DNA from: Halocaridina rubra
Lineage: Eukaryota; Arthropoda; Malacostraca; Decapoda; Atyidae
Assembly (NCBI GenBank): GCA_037179515.1
Contig: JAXCGZ010022652.1
Span: forward strand, 191,501 to 255,500
Direction: 5' to 3'
Length of the DNA stretch: 64,000 nt
The notes under the pieces were generated by a model. It was not told the origin of the DNA, made no database searches, and was given only the letters and a program-made list of their open reading frames with translations. Of this stretch, positions 1 through 12,571 are shown in pieces. The translations under genes were made by a program, and so were the position numbers. Position 1 is the stretch's first letter; the number at the start of each line of letters is the position of its first letter.

Positions 1-2160
1 TAATAGGGAGTATGTTTGTGGAGAGAAAGATATATGTACTTGCACTGAGCGAAACTAAGATAAAAGGAAATGGTGAGGTGACATTTGGGAGTGTGGTAGG
101 TAGGGTAACTGAAGTTGAGAAATGGAGTTGTAGAGGTAGTGGCTCTGTTAGTAAGTGAAGAGATTACTAAGTGTGTGGTGGAATGAAATGAGGTATCTTC
201 TCGAATAATAGTGGCTAAAATGAGGCTGGGATGTGAGGCTTTGGCATTTGTGAGCACATATGGCCCTGGTAGTGAAAGAAGTGAGGAAGAAAGAGAAGAA
301 TGTTGGATGAAACTGAACGAGTGTGTGGAAGACTTGGGAATGAATGTGAATGTGGTGTTTATGGGAGGTTTGAATGCTAGAGTAGGGAATAAGCCAGTGG
401 ATGGTGTAATTGGGAAGTATGGAGTACCTGGTAGGAATGAGAGTGGAGAGAAAATGATAGAAATGTGTACTGAGAGAGAGATGTTGATTGCCAATACTGT
501 ATTTAAAAAGAAGGATGTGCACAAGTATACATGACATGGGTCAGAGTTGATAATGGAAGAGTAGTAGACAGTGCATTAATGGATTATGTTGTGGTGAACA
601 AGAGGGTGACTGAAAGAGTATTGGATATGAATATACTGAGAGGATGATAGAGAGGCAGAGATTGTAGCTGTGGGAATTGAATGGAGAATGTCAATGTTAG
701 GTGATGAAAATGATAGAGAAATAACAAAAGAGGAGGTACATTTGGCATTGAGAGCAATGAAAGCAGCTACAGCACCAGGGATAGATGGATGTCATGCTGA
801 ATGCTTGTCAAAGGGCGGGGAGGCGTTAGTAGAATGGATCGTTAGGTGTGTGAGAAGTTCTTGGAGAGAGGTAGGGACACTTTATGGGAAATATGGACTT
901 AGAGAAAATATATGACAGGGTAGATATAGAGGGGTTGTGGAGTGTGTTGCGACTGTATGGAATAAGTGGAAGATTGTTGAATGTGGTGAAGAGTTTTTAC
1001 ATGAATAGTAGAACATGTGTGAGAGTTGGAGATGGTATAAGTGATTGGTTTGAGGTAAATGTAGGGTTACATCAAGCTTGTGTAATGTCGCCATGGTTGT
1101 TCAATGTGTATATGGATGGAGTGGTAAGTGAAGTAAATGAAAGAGATAGATGGAGGCTTGGAATTAGTGGGTGAGGATGGAAGGTTGTGGAAGCTGAATC
1201 AGTCGCTATTTGCAGATGATACTGTATTGGTGGCTAATACTGAGAATTAAATGAATAATTTGGTGACTGATTTTATTGGTATGTGTGTAAGAAGGAAGTT
1301 CCGGGTGAATATTGGTAAAAGTAGATTCATGAGATGAACGAGGAGTGTTAATATTGGCAGCTTGAATGTAGGAGTGAATGGGGAGTTGCTTGAAGAAGTT
1401 GAGATTTTTAAGTCTGGGGTCGCATGTTTCAAGGAGTGGATGGGTGAATGTAGCGGTAAATCACAGAGTGAAGGAAGCAAATAAATGTTTAGGTGGGTTG
1501 AAAAGTGTAATGAGAAATAGATACTTGGGAATGAATGCAAAGAGGAGAACATATGAAGGTGTGATTATGATGACAGCATTGTATGGAGCAGAGACTTGGA
1601 ATGCAAGTAAAGATGAAAGGAACAAGTTGAATGTAATGGAGATGAGGTGTTTGAGAAGTATGATTGGTGTATCTAGAATAAACAGAGTAGGAAATGAGGA
1701 GATCAGGCAGAGAACGGGTGTTGGAATGAAGCTGTCAGATAGGTTGGATTAGAGTGTTGAGTTGGTTTGGACACATGGAAAGGATGAGTGATAAACGAAT
1801 AGTGAAAAGAGTGTAGAGTGCGGAAGTGATTAGAGTTAGATCAAGAGGGAGACCTAGAATGAGATGGATGTATGGCATGCAAAGAGCACTGAATGCACGT
1901 TGAATGTCAGTGGAACAGGGAAGAGTGCATGCAAGAGATTGGAATGAGTGGAGAAGGATTGTGCACATATGACGTGGGCCAAAAGGATTTCTTGCATCTG
2001 CTAGCTCAGTGAAATGTGATGGATGGGTGTGAGGTGAGTTGCCATGTGAAGAAGTGGTAGGGGTAAACCAGCTGCAGCTGTCGGGATCGATTGTAGAATA
2101 TCCTTGCCTGCCTACCTTGTGGATGACCCAAGCAGGGTAGAAGGGGGGAAGATGTGGTAA
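1..2160 (+). pseudogene. RTE-type LINE, decayed and internally deleted (subfamily B)
   Basis: An apurinic-type endonuclease fragment (about 211-534: FVSTYGPG, GGLNARVG, YGVPGRNESGE) is followed by reverse-transcriptase pieces (670-915, 884-1174, 1378-1752) and the RTE C-terminal block (YGAETW, RCLRSMIGVSR). The intact FADD box is at about 1209-1220. The copy at 55726-59086 is the same subfamily and shows what is missing: the NYRGI-containing fingers are deleted where position about 890 jumps to YDRVD. Many frameshifts and stops. 5' end lies beyond the window. Confidence 0.85.
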
Positions 2161-2199
2161 CCCTTTATCCTCAAGGAGCTGAGAGGTGTGGTTGAGGTG

Positions 2200-4260
2200 T
2201 GATTACCTAATTGTGCTTACGGAAAAGAGCCCAAAGCTTGTATCTTCCCGTCTCCTGATCGGTTCCATTTTGTACTTAGTGATACTTATCATACCTGTCC
2301 TTAACACTATGGATTGAGTTAGCATTAACTACCTCCTTGCTTAGCAAATTCCAATTTGCTAAGCGACTACTCTTACACTGAAAAAGTACTTCCTTACATC
2401 CTGCAAAGAAGTATTCTTACGAAGCTTCAAACTATAACATCTAGCTCTAGAGCCAGTCATATCAAAATATCCTATCCACTCTATCATAATCATGAAGGAA
2501 TTTAAAGACTGTCATCATATCCCCCCTCAATCTTCTAGCTTGGAGTGATGATAAGTCTAATTCCCTCAGCCTCTCATCATAATTGAGATTGCGTATTTCT
2601 GGCACCAGTTTCGTGGCATGTCTTTGAACTTTTTCAAGCTTAGGTACATGCTTTTTCAAGTACGGATTCCAAAAGGGGGCTGCATATTTAAGTTCTGGCC
2701 TCACATAGGTTACATAAATATTTCTGAACATTTCCTTGTCCATGTGCATGAAGGCTACCCTTATATTTGATAAGAAAGCATATGCTGCCCTTTCTATGCC
2801 ATTTATATGTATTACTGGAGACGATTCTGCCAGTATGTTTAGTCCTAGATCTCTCTCATTCTCTGTCTCTTGAAGTTTTACTCCTCCTACCGAGTAGTCA
2901 AGCTTGGACCTTTTTGCGCTTATTCTGAAGCCCTTAGGAAAAACTGTGACACTGTTTATGTCCTCACTCAACTTAGTCTCTGTAATTGCTACTATATCTG
3001 CCTTACTGTTGTGAATCCTATCTTTTAATTCTACTGCCTTACCAGCTAATCCATCAGCATTTGTGTATAACAATCTTAATGAGGCCCCATCCCCTGATCT
3101 TCTGTCATTATCTTCTTTATCTCCCCTTTGTCTGGAAGAACTCTGAAATGAAAATTTTTCTTCTCTTCTTCATTTCTTTCCTCATTTAACCTTCTTGCCT
3201 CTTGCAACAAGTTTTTGATCTTTTCAATCTCTTCCTGTGTTCTTTGTCTAATGAACACTTCTTTGAATTCTTGAAGGTCTTTTAGACTTTTTTTTCGCAT
3301 CAATATTTCTCTACTTGTTTTCCCTCTCTCAAAGGTTACTTTTGTTGGTCTCTGCTTTCCCTCCCTCGACTATTTTCTTAGTTGGTGAATGCTTACAATA
3401 TCCTTAGGACCACAAACTACTCCAAGCTTTCTTATGAGGTCTACAACCCTAGCTTTATTTTCTTCAAGTCTCCCCTGCCATGTTGGCTCCTGGGATTCGC
3501 TTATGCCTGAAATTACCACTGTCGTCTCTTTATCAAGTGCCTGTGTAATTAGTGGATTTGCCCTTTCCATCACAACGTCTTTCATTTTTTGGTTACTGTT
3601 TCTTTATTGTCAACTGTTTGTATGTTTTCCAGTGACATCACCTTCACAGCCTCTTTTAATGCCACATTCCCCTTTAGTGTATCAGCAAAGGAAGTTTTCA
3701 TGGCATCATGTTCCATATTCAACTCCCGAAACTCTTTTCTAAACTGTTCAATGTTTTCCTTAATCTGGACATTCCAAGCTGAAATCTCGTCTCTCTCAGA
3801 TGAGAGCAGTGAACTGGCATCTAACTCATTTAGGTTGTCATTCAGCTGTTTGTTGTTATCTTCTTGTTTAGAAATTCTAGTTTCTAGTTCACTCTTTTCC
3901 CCTTCCACCTTCTTTATTCATTTTTCTAGTTCTTTTCTCTCCTGCCCTTGTGCTTTATTTGCTTCCTCCAAATATCTTATTTCCTCTCGGAGTGTTTCAT
4001 TCTCTTTCATTTCTCTATCCATACTCCGAATTTTATCATCAAGGCTTATAACCATTGCCTCTGAATCCTTGATTTTCTGTTTTAATCTCCTAATAGCTAC
4101 TCCTCCTCCTGCTGCTACATCCCATGGTGATCCTTTGTCATCCCTCCCCGACCCATAGGTGGGGTTGGGTTGGGACAGAGATGGCCTCATTTTCATGTTT
4201 TCCCTTTCACAGATTATAGAAAGAGGAAGAAGAGAAAGAGAGAAAAACTTTTATTTAAGC
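2200..4260 (-). pseudogene. CR1-like LINE family A, internally deleted copy with ORF1
   Basis: Read on the minus strand. 4196-3076 carry a broken ORF1: coiled-coil segments (many E/K/Q heptads), an RRM-like stretch (TTVVISGISES, ENKARVVDLIRKL) and another coiled coil. 3073-2462 then read one open frame of 203 codons that starts with endonuclease N-terminal sequence (LYTNADGLAGK, ADIVAITETKLSED) and jumps at about 2928 directly to the RT C-terminal region (KLDYSVGG, RDLG, EKVQRHATKLVPEIRNL). The 3' tail ends in a TAATTAGGTAATCAC-type motif at about 2200. The 5' boundary is uncertain and may extend toward 4870. Confidence 0.82.
2462..3073 (-). CDS. In-frame endonuclease / RT C-terminus fusion ORF
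   Basis: 203-codon open frame inside the deleted CR1-like copy. Residues about 1-50 match the start of the LINE endonuclease (ITETKLSED holds the catalytic Glu motif). Residues about 52-203 match the thumb and C-terminal region of the family A reverse transcriptase. The catalytic FADD region and most of the endonuclease are absent. The frame is preserved across the junction. It is most likely a retrotransposition by-product; no evidence of function. Confidence 0.7.
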   Translation of the reverse strand: MLYTNADGLAGKAVELKDRIHNSKADIVAITETKLSEDINSVTVFPKGFRISAKRSKLDYSVGGVKLQETENERDLGLNILAESSPVIHINGIERAAYAFLSNIRVAFMHMDKEMFRNIYVTYVRPELKYAAPFWNPYLKKHVPKLEKVQRHATKLVPEIRNLNYDERLRELDLSSLQARRLRGDMMTVFKFLHDYDRVDRIF

Positions 4261-5379
4261 TTCACACAGAATTTCTATATCTTCATATAAGTACTATTTA
4301 GTTACTCAATTTATCTCTTTTCTGGTAACACATATCCTAACTTAAAATTTGACTTTGGTAATTTGAGGGGAAAAATTGCAAAACAAAAAAGTCTATTTGA
4401 AGGAAAATTCAAATTTGTATCTGAGGAGACACCCACTTGTCACTGTCATTCATTGACTTCACTGTCACACACTGTGTCACTGCATTAGACTGTAGGTGGC
4501 ATTCACTGAGACTTAGTTGACATACACACACGTCTGTCAATAACCCTGCTAATATACAGACCCTTTCATTAGTGATCTTGCATGTCTGGCAGTAGCTCTT
4601 AGTAGCTCTGATAGCACACAGACGTGATTACAAGTCACTAATTACACTTGTTATCCTTACCTTAGTGGCTGTGACTACTTTGTTTTTACCTGCCGGGTGG
4701 TTGCAGCTTCTGCATTGAGCTTGCTGTGGGCTGCTGGCAGGTGTTGTTGGTAGGTTAAGCCAGCAGCACAGAGGGGAGAACTCCGCCCCTGGTGAATTAA
4801 CACCGTCCACTGTCCCCATACATCATAGTAACCGCCTTGTAGTTTCCTATCCTCCCCCTTCCCAATCCTAAGCACGAAAATCTGTTCCTACTCTATCTTA
4901 CTTTCGAATCTAGATTCAAACCAATTCTCTATAAGCTGGTCTCGTTTTCAATTGCATAAATTTTTATATATTTATTTTATTTTTATATATTTTTTATTTT
5001 TTATTTATTTATTTAGTTTTTATATGCAATTTGGAATTACACCTAAGTCTTTGATAAAACTACGTTATTTTTAACCTAATGGTTCGTTAATCTAGGTGTA
5101 AAATCTTGTGAATAATCTTGTTTGGGAACCAGTGGGTAATTATTATCCTTTTTTTTAATTACCTAATTATATAGATCATTATCACTTGTAAAGATTTTCC
5201 ACGCGGTCATTTTTTACCGGGAATTTTCCACTCGGTTTTACCAATATACATATAACTCGATAAATTAAGCTACAATATATTCTTTATTGTTTTTTGTTTC
5301 TTAAAACCATTCTAAATTAACGAAATATTCGCGATCACTATCTATCGTGGCAATGAAGCTGTATCTATTCTATATGTAT
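4261..5379. other. Intergenic or intronic DNA, no gene
   Basis: AT-rich stretch. 4420-4870 may be the untranslated 5' part of the family A LINE to its left. 4950-5030 is low-complexity TTTAT/TTTATTTA. No coding frame with recognisable domains on either strand. Confidence 0.5.
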
Positions 5380-5439
5380 AAATAATGGGCCGAGCCCGGA
5401 TAAAGGACTGTGATCCCTCTGGGGATCCTGCCAAACGTC

Positions 5440-6618
5440 GGAATGACATATTTTCATGTCTGGGCTTAAGTAACATCATAGTTTATAAGGTAATAAGCGT
5501 CCAGTCAGGCTTTGCCCTTGTCCTTGCCGACTAGGACCTAGAAAAACTAAATACACCAGAAGTTATAGCCATCTTTAACCCGAATAAATCTGACATCACT
5601 ATGCCTCCCGAACTAAATGCTCAAAGAACAGTAGTCATCCTTGGTATTGATCAGTACATAACTCAACACAATGATGACGAAATGAAAGCTGAAATTGAAA
5701 AACATAACCAGGGTAATGGAGTAGAAGCGATAATCAGAACTCCTAGCAACAAATATCTGCTAAAGATACGCTTCCAAAGCATAAGCATGGCCAAATCATT
5801 CAGAAACCAGGGGCTCCTTCTATTCAACATAAGAATTAATGAAAATAATATCGAGGAGGAAATTTATGTCCACATAAGTACTTGCATGAAATGCTATAGT
5901 TTCGATCACACTACTAAACAGTGTAAGAAAGAAACTACTATCTGTTCAGAATGTACCTAGGAAGGGCATAGATGGAATGAAAACAAATGCAGAAGTAGGA
6001 TAAAAAAAATGCATTAATTGCTCGGGTGAGCACTCCACACTCGCTGCAGGGTGTCCTGAAAGGAAACAGGGGAAAAAAGACAAACAGGCTGAAATTAGAA
6101 ATGCAAAGAAAACACCCAATCCTACATTTGCTGAAATGTTGGGGGCAGCCAAACCCCCTCCCTCCTCGGGCAGGCAAATACAACAAGAACTCAAATTCCC
6201 GATCAATGCTAACAAAATGACCACAGTGATAATTAGTGCCATGGTTTATGGCCAGATGATGGATTCCATCAATCCAGGGTCATTTGAAGACAGAGTAAAT
6301 GAAATTTACGAACTGAATGGTATACCAAGGATTAGTCTCCCTAAACATATACCCAACAATCCTAAATTGACTGCAGCAAAAGAAGCTGTATCTGCAACTG
6401 TAGAAGAAGCGAGAGAAGAAGAAGAAGAAGAGAGAATGGAAGAAGAAATCACCCCAGAAGAAGAACAATCTTCTCAGGCCAGGAAAAAACGTCCAACTCA
6501 GTCTCCATTGGGAGCAATCCCCAAAAGAACTTCCAAAATGATAACAGAAAAGAAAAAGATCTCGAAGCAAAATGCAGAACAACAAAAGAACGAAGAGTCT
6601 ACTATAGCATGTACATGA
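5440..6618 (+). pseudogene. Gag-like ORF1 with zinc knuckles (I/Jockey LINE)
   Basis: Broken frame starting near GDPAKRRNDIF; one stop at 5533, others at 5958 and near 6014. The region 5601-5960 shows TVVILGIDQYIT and the first knuckle C-MK-C-YSFD-H-TTKQ-C. Two further knuckles follow (C-SE-C, then C-SGEHSTLAAG-C). 6136-6618 is a highly charged tail (EEEEEERMEEE) as in nucleic-acid-binding ORF1 proteins, which coat LINE RNA. Truncated by the nested element. Confidence 0.75.
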
Positions 6619-6631
6619 AGCAACACGGGGG

Positions 6632-7627
6632 GTGAATACACTAGATTTAGTTCTTAGTAATAGAGAGAATATGGTTACAAATTTAGAAGTTGGTGAAAAA
6701 TTGGGCAACAGTGACCATGATTCCATTAGATTTAACATAATTTTCAAGGAAACTATTATGGAAAATAAGAATATTGTTCCAAACTTTAGAGCAGGAGATT
6801 TTGAGGGCTTAAAAACTAAATTATCTAATGAGGTATGGGAAGGGATTTCTGGGGTACAGATGTGGGTAGTTAATCCAGCAGGTCAGGTCGCAGGTAGCGG
6901 ATTACCCCGAAATTTGGGTACCACATGCCAAGGATTATCACAAGATAAGATCAATACATTAAATTCTCTCACAGGAAAGAACAGCAGCCCGTCAGTTAAT
7001 ATAAATTTGGATGAGGAATATAACAATTTTGTCATGACTCTTAAGAATAGTCAGAGAGACTATATTCCCATGAAACATTGCAGATCAAGAAAAAATGACC
7101 CTAAATGGATGAACAATAGAATAAAGAATCTTATAGGTATTAAAAGAGGAATATACAGGAAACTAAAAAGAGGTGAAGAGCAGGTGAGGCAGCAATATAT
7201 ACAGTTAAACAGGGAAGTTAAAAAGATAGTTAGAGAGTCGAAAAGAAAATACGAAGTTCGAATAGCAGGAGAAGCTAAAGAAAATCCTAAAGGGTTTTAT
7301 CAACATTATCAAACAAAATTTAAGGAAAAAGTCGGACCAATTGAAGTAGCTAATGGCCATATCACAGATGACGATAAAGTGATGTGTACATGTTTAAATG
7401 ATTATTTCTTATCTGTATTTACAAATGAAAACTTGGAAAATATTCCGGAAGTAGAATCCATTTACAGAGACAGTCCCGATAATATACTTAGTTCAATAAA
7501 TATTACGAGAGAGGAGGTAATAAAAGAAATAGATAAATTAAAGGCTCATAAATCTCCGGGACCTGATGGAATATATGCTAGAATATTAAAGGAATGCAAG
7601 GAAGAGCATTATTTAATAATTCAATAA
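6632..7627 (+). pseudogene. CR1-like endonuclease C-terminus and RT N-terminus
   Basis: 331-codon frame: SNRENMVTNLEVGE, NSDHDS (endonuclease His motif), linker with basic repeats, then EEVIKEIDKLKAHKSPGPDG, the first RT motif. Residues about 72-120 (GISGVQMWVVNPAG and following) do not resemble the family and may be a small insertion. A frameshift at about 7610 separates it from the next frame. Confidence 0.75.
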
Positions 7628-8991
7628 AATTAGGATCGGTACCCATGGAGTGGAAATTGGCAGATGTGGTACCAATATTTAAAAAAGGAGAACGTGTTAA
7701 AAAGAATAATTATAGGCCGGTAAGTTTAACGTCAACAGTGGGTAAGATTCTAGAATCCATAATTGCAAATAAAATAAGGGCACATCTAGAATTACACAGA
7801 CTGATAAAACTTTCACAACACGGGTTTCTTAAGGGTTTTTCGTGCCTTACAAACTTACTGTCTTTTTATTCAGAAGTTTACGAGGCAGTATATTGTGGCA
7901 AAGAATATGATACAATATATCTAGATTTTAGCAAAGCTTTTGATAGAGTTCCTCACAAAAGATTAGTTAAAAAGCTGGAAGCTCATGGTATAGGAGGAGC
8001 TGTTCTCAGATGGATCAAACAATGGTTAAAAGACAGAAAACAGAGGGTTTGCATAAATGGAGAGAAATCAGAGTGGGGCTCGGTTACAAGCGGGGTACCA
8101 CAAGGCTCGGTACTGGGTCCTCTATTATTCATCGTATATCTAAATGATCTGGATTCGGATATCAGTAGTAACCTAAGTAAATTCGCAGACGACACTAAAA
8201 TAGGTAGAACTATAAATGGAAAAGAAGACATTCATGCTTTACAGGAAGATCTAAATAGATTATCTGAATGGTCGGACAAATGGCAAATGGAATTTAATGT
8301 TGAAAAATGTAAAGTAGTTAAAATGGGTACTATAAAAGACAATACTAGTTATAAGCTAAATAACCATGAAATCATGAGTTCTCAGTGTGAAAGGGATTTG
8401 GGAGTTCTTGTGAGTAGTAGTCTTAAGCCAAGAGAGCAATGCACAGCAGTCAGAAATAAAGCAAACAGAATTTTAGGATTTATCTCAAGAAGCATTAGCA
8501 ATAGGACGGAAAAAGTTATTTTGCAGCTCTATCTTGCATTAGTTAGGCCCCATTTAGATTATGCTGTGCAATTCTGGTCACCCTATTATAGAATGGAAAT
8601 TGAATCCTTGGAGAGAGTGCAGCGAAGAATGACCAAGATGATACACAATATCAGAAATCTACCATATGAGGACAGATTAAAAAAACTTAATCTACATTCT
8701 CTAGAGAGGCGAAGAGTTAGGGGGGATATGATTGAAGTGTATAAATGGTTTAAAGGGATTAACAAGGGAGATATTAATAAAATTTTAAAAATTCATGATC
8801 AAACCAGAACTCGTAATAATGGATTTAAGCTTGATAAATTTAGGTTCAGAAGGGAAATTGGTAAAAATTGGTTTGGTAATAGAGTAGCTGATGCATGGAA
8901 CAAGCTTCCTAGTAGGATAGTAAATGCCAATACCTTAGACACCTTCAAATGTAGATTAGATAGACATATGACAGAGGTAGGGTGGGTATGA
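7594..8991 (+). pseudogene. CR1-like reverse transcriptase, long open frame
   Basis: 465 codons: NYRPVSLTSTVGKILE, LSQHGFLKG, YLDFSKAFDRVPHK, GVPQGSVLGPLLF, FADDTKIG (catalytic Asp pair intact near 8181), KCKVVKMG, LVRPHLDYAVQFWSP, RDLGVL. Copies LINE RNA at nicked chromosomal DNA. It lacks its own N-terminal RT motif because of the frameshift at about 7610, so the element is dead as a unit. Confidence 0.82.
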
Positions 8992-9150
8992 ATAGGTTAG
9001 TGCTTATTAGAAAAATCATAAAAAGAAAAACAGAATAAATAAGTAGAGTAGAATAGAATAGGTTAGACATGCTGAAAATACAATTCAAAAATGGAGCTGC
9101 CTCGTGTGTGCCAGTAGGCATGTTGCAGTGTCCTCTATTCTTATGTTCTT

Positions 9151-9755
9151 ATGTTCTTAAAGCAGAGAGAGAGGGTAAAGCTGAGAAAAGACTTAAACTA
9201 TACAATAATAGGAAAAAACGATGACATCTTACCTTCTGATATGGAGATAGAAATTATAAGAGATACGCTTCTTAGAACTAATAAGCTTAAATACATTTAC
9301 ACCAATAGCAGCTACCAGCCTCATGAGGTTTATCTATTTTTAGAGCAAAATAAAATTGATCTGTCTGATGTAAGAAACCAATATTTGGAAAGAAAGCACT
9401 TTAATGCACTAGCCCAGGGGTTATATAAAAGAACATCCCCCTCCTCAAGTATAAATACATAACTTTTTTTATATTCAATATGGCAAATTACTACAATAAA
9501 CTAACAACCATTCAATATAACGTGTTAGCTTGGACCAAAACCAGAAGCAGCGAATTATATAATGTATACAAAGAAATAGACCCAGATATTATACTACTAA
9601 ATAGTACTTCAAAAACAAACGGGAAAATCAAAATTTACGGATACAATACATATCAGAGAAATATTCTAAATGAAGAAAATGCGGGTGTAGCTATTACCAT
9701 TAAAAGAAATATTATTCATCAAATTATAGACGACTTTACTAATGATTTTTTTTAG
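9151..9755 (+). pseudogene. ORF1 end and endonuclease start (I/Jockey LINE)
   Basis: After the nested LINE the gag-like frame resumes and ends at 9462. A short spacer leads to 9480, where ANYYNKLTTIQYNVLAWTKT and DPDIILLNSTSKTN give the N-terminal strands of a LINE endonuclease, which nicks target DNA. Broken at 9755; homologous pieces continue to about 10130 (IGYLNAKHH and TSDHLPLII-type motifs). Confidence 0.7.
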
Positions 9756-10280
9756 CAAATAAAATAAACAAAAAAAAAAGGCCCCATAATTATTGGAACA
9801 ACCTACTTACCACCTAGAAGAATAGAAATCCCCTACGAAGATATATTAAAATTAATAAGGAAAAACATCCCAACATACCTAATTGGCTATCTTAATGCTA
9901 AACATCACATACTAGGACATAATAGAAATAACGTAATTGGAATTTTTTTAAATACATTGCTAAATAATAACCTAATTAGAATACTTGAACCCTCTTTCAG
10001 AAACATGACTCATGGATCTGAAACCTCAAAACCAGATATAGTTATAAGCAATAAAAATCATTACCTGAATTATTCCATAGAAATGGGTCCCTTAACCACT
10101 TCCGACCACTTGCCATTAATAATTAAATAATCAACAGAACCAATAGCAATTAGAATTCCCCCAACAAGAGATCTATAAAATGCAGACTGGGATAACTTTC
10201 GATCTTTCCTAGATGAAAAATTCACTCAAGACATCACGAGAAATACCACCATTAATTCAGCTTTAGATATAGAAGAACAC

Positions 10281-12084
10281 TTGAAGCAGTGGTATTACAT
10301 AGTTAAAAAAGCAAGAGAAAATTATATACCTTTAAAAACGACGAAAACCTTACCCCACCCGAAACTAAATGAAAAATGCAAAGCACTCCAAAATAGATAC
10401 ATAACCTTATCAAATAACGTCGGCAGAGGCCCCTGGGGCCCCCAAGCTTTAACTGAACTGAGAACAATACAAGAGGAATTACAAAAAAGAATTAACAGAA
10501 TCATATAATAATAACTGGTAAAATATAATAATGAAGCTTCAAAACAAAGAAAAGGATCCCAAAAATTTTTGGAATGATCTAAAGAAATTAATGGGTAACT
10601 GCAAAGAATCAATGCCGTATTCAATAAACAACAATAATAACAATAAAAAACTATTCACCAGCAAAGAAAAAGAAGAAAAATTCAGAAAAACATGGGAAAA
10701 TATTTTTAATATTAGCGAAGAAGAAAATACAAACTTCGATCAATAACATGAAAGAATAATATGTAACTTCTTAGGAGAAAATGAAGGTTTAATTACATCT
10801 TATTTAAACGTAGATTTAAATAGATTAGCTGCAGGGGACGATCTAATATCTTCAATCACAACTGCCGACATTAAAGACATCATTAACAATATCAAAAATA
10901 AAGCCCCAGGACGTTCAGGCATTAATAAACTAATACTAACCCATTTACCAAATATAGCAATTCTTGAACTACTAGATATTTTTAATTCTTGGTTATCTAT
11001 AGGCTACTTTCCGAAACTATTTAAGACGTCAGTAATGATTTTTATACCAAAGCCCGGGAAAAACACTACCTTAGCCGAAAATTATCGTCCAATATCTCTC
11101 CTAGAAGTCCCAGGGAAAATATTCGAAAAAATAATATACTCCCGAGCATACAAATATTTAGAATTAAATGACCTTCCCCCCCCCAACCAACACGGATTCA
11201 GAAGAGGCAGGGGCACACATACAGCTCTAACGTATATATACGAGAAAATAGCCATCTCACAACGGCTCAAGAGAAAGTGCAATGTTTTGAGCAGAGACGT
11301 CTCCTCTGCTTTTGACAAAGTATGGAGAGATGGACTTAAATATAAGATTATAGAACTTCAATTACCCCCATTAATAAAAAAAATTCTATCAGACTTTATA
11401 TCTAACAGAAGGTCAGTTATCAAAATAAACGAACACATGGGAACTCAATTCGAACTCAGAGCAGGTGTTCCCAAGGATCGAATCCGAGTCCGCTTCTCTA
11501 TGCTATCTTCACAAGAGATATACCAAAACCAGAACCAGGATGCACAACAATTATATTCGCCGACGACGTTACCCAAATAATTACTGACCATAATAAGAAC
11601 TTTTTAGCAAGAAAAAACACAACGGGAAATAATCAAAATAAATGACTACGAGAAAAAATGGAAAATTAAAACCAATATTGACAAATTCCAACTTTTATCT
11701 ATTTCAGCTTATAAACCATCGGATGTGATAATTAATAACACTAGAATAAATTTCTCCATTAGCCTGAAAACCCTGGGTCTAACTTTAAACAAAACAGGGG
11801 TGAAGTCACACATACACAATAGATTAATACAGTGTAAAATGGTATCAACGAAGCTAAGAAGATTTAACCTGCTAAAAACCGAAAATAGTGTCACTTTATA
11901 CAAAACTTTAATAAGACCTATATTAATATACCCTCCAATAGCGATGTGCATATTATCCAAATCTAACCTTTTAAAACTCCAAGCCCTCCAGAATATAAAT
12001 TTAAGAAGAATTCTCTCTGAAACACCTCCATATGCAGAGAGAATGGAAGAGATTCACAAGAACCTTAAAAAGTCGAGGCACTAA
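10281..12084 (+). pseudogene. Reverse transcriptase of the I/Jockey LINE, broken
   Basis: Pieces at 10281-10508, 10531-10746, 11035-11580 and 11725-12084. RT motifs visible: MIFIPKPGKN, ENYRPISLLEVPGK, NQHGFRRGRGTHTAL, SSAFDKVW, and FADDV read in another frame at about 11558. The C-terminal part has LYKTLIRPILIYPP and LLKLQALQNINLR. At least four frameshifts or stops. Confidence 0.78.
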
Positions 12085-12303
12085 ATACATATTTATTTAA
12101 ATAGGCATCTAAAACCTGGGGAAAAATGGAAATCGACTTTCAAGAATTACTCCAGGAAACAAATAACTTAAATAATGAAAGAAACAGTGACCATTCCTGG
12201 TGGAAAAGAATTTCCCCAATATTATCAGGAAATCCACCAGAACCGGTATATACCAGATAAAGCAAAAACTCGAGAACTTCGCACAAACTCCCTAAATATT
12301 GCA

Positions 12304-12345
12304 CGTGTACATTTGGGTATGCATATGCATATGTGAATGTACACG
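12304..12345. repeat. Perfect 10-bp inverted repeat in LINE 3' UTR
   Basis: CGTGTACATT at 12304-12313 pairs with AATGTACACG at 12336-12345, enclosing a 22-base loop that itself contains ATGCATATGCAT. It lies shortly before A-rich 3' sequence of the I/Jockey LINE, where a 3' stem-loop could be an RT recognition structure. Confidence 0.6.
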
Positions 12346-12571
12346 GGCAAAATAATAAAAAAAAAGAAAAGAATAGTGTGTAAATAGTATATAAATAGTG
12401 TGTAAATAATCTGTAAATAATTAATAATTCTGATCTATTTCTCCCACTGAACTTTTCTTAACAAATACTACCAAATATAAACAAACTTGGTTCTTAAAAA
12501 AAAAAAATCTGCACTTTCTCTACTACTAAATCTCTTTTTTTTTTCTCCTTTACTCAAAAAGTAAAAAAAAA

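Larger units (their letters stand above)
6623..9159 (+). mobile_element. CR1-like LINE family B, 5'-truncated, nested
   Basis: Begins inside the endonuclease C-terminus (NTLDLVLSN, NSDHDSIRFN), runs through the RT and ends with a short 8-bp repeat tail (TTCTTATG, 9139-9159), the tail type known for CR1 elements. Flanked by AAGCA at 6618-6622 and 9160-9164, a likely target-site duplication. It interrupts ORF1 of an older LINE. Confidence 0.8.
5380..12530 (+). mobile_element. I/Jockey-group LINE, decayed, split by a nested CR1-like LINE
   Basis: Left part 5380-6622 and right part 9160-12530 belong to one two-ORF LINE. ORF1 is gag-like with CCHC knuckles. ORF2 has an endonuclease and a reverse transcriptase of the I/Jockey group. 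A separate CR1-like element (6623-9159) sits inside late ORF1, flanked by AAGCA on both sides. The 3' UTR carries a perfect 10-bp-arm hairpin (12304-12345) and A-rich tracts. Numerous frameshifts, so not active. It could belong to the Nimb lineage; clade placement needs a tree. Confidence 0.75.

Noticed and set aside
148..537. Minus-strand open frame opposite the RTE endonuclease
   Set aside because: Shadow of the plus-strand LINE coding sequence; composition without domains.
3589..4158. 189-codon plus-strand Ser/Leu-rich frame
   Set aside because: Antisense of the coiled-coil ORF1 of the CR1-like LINE.
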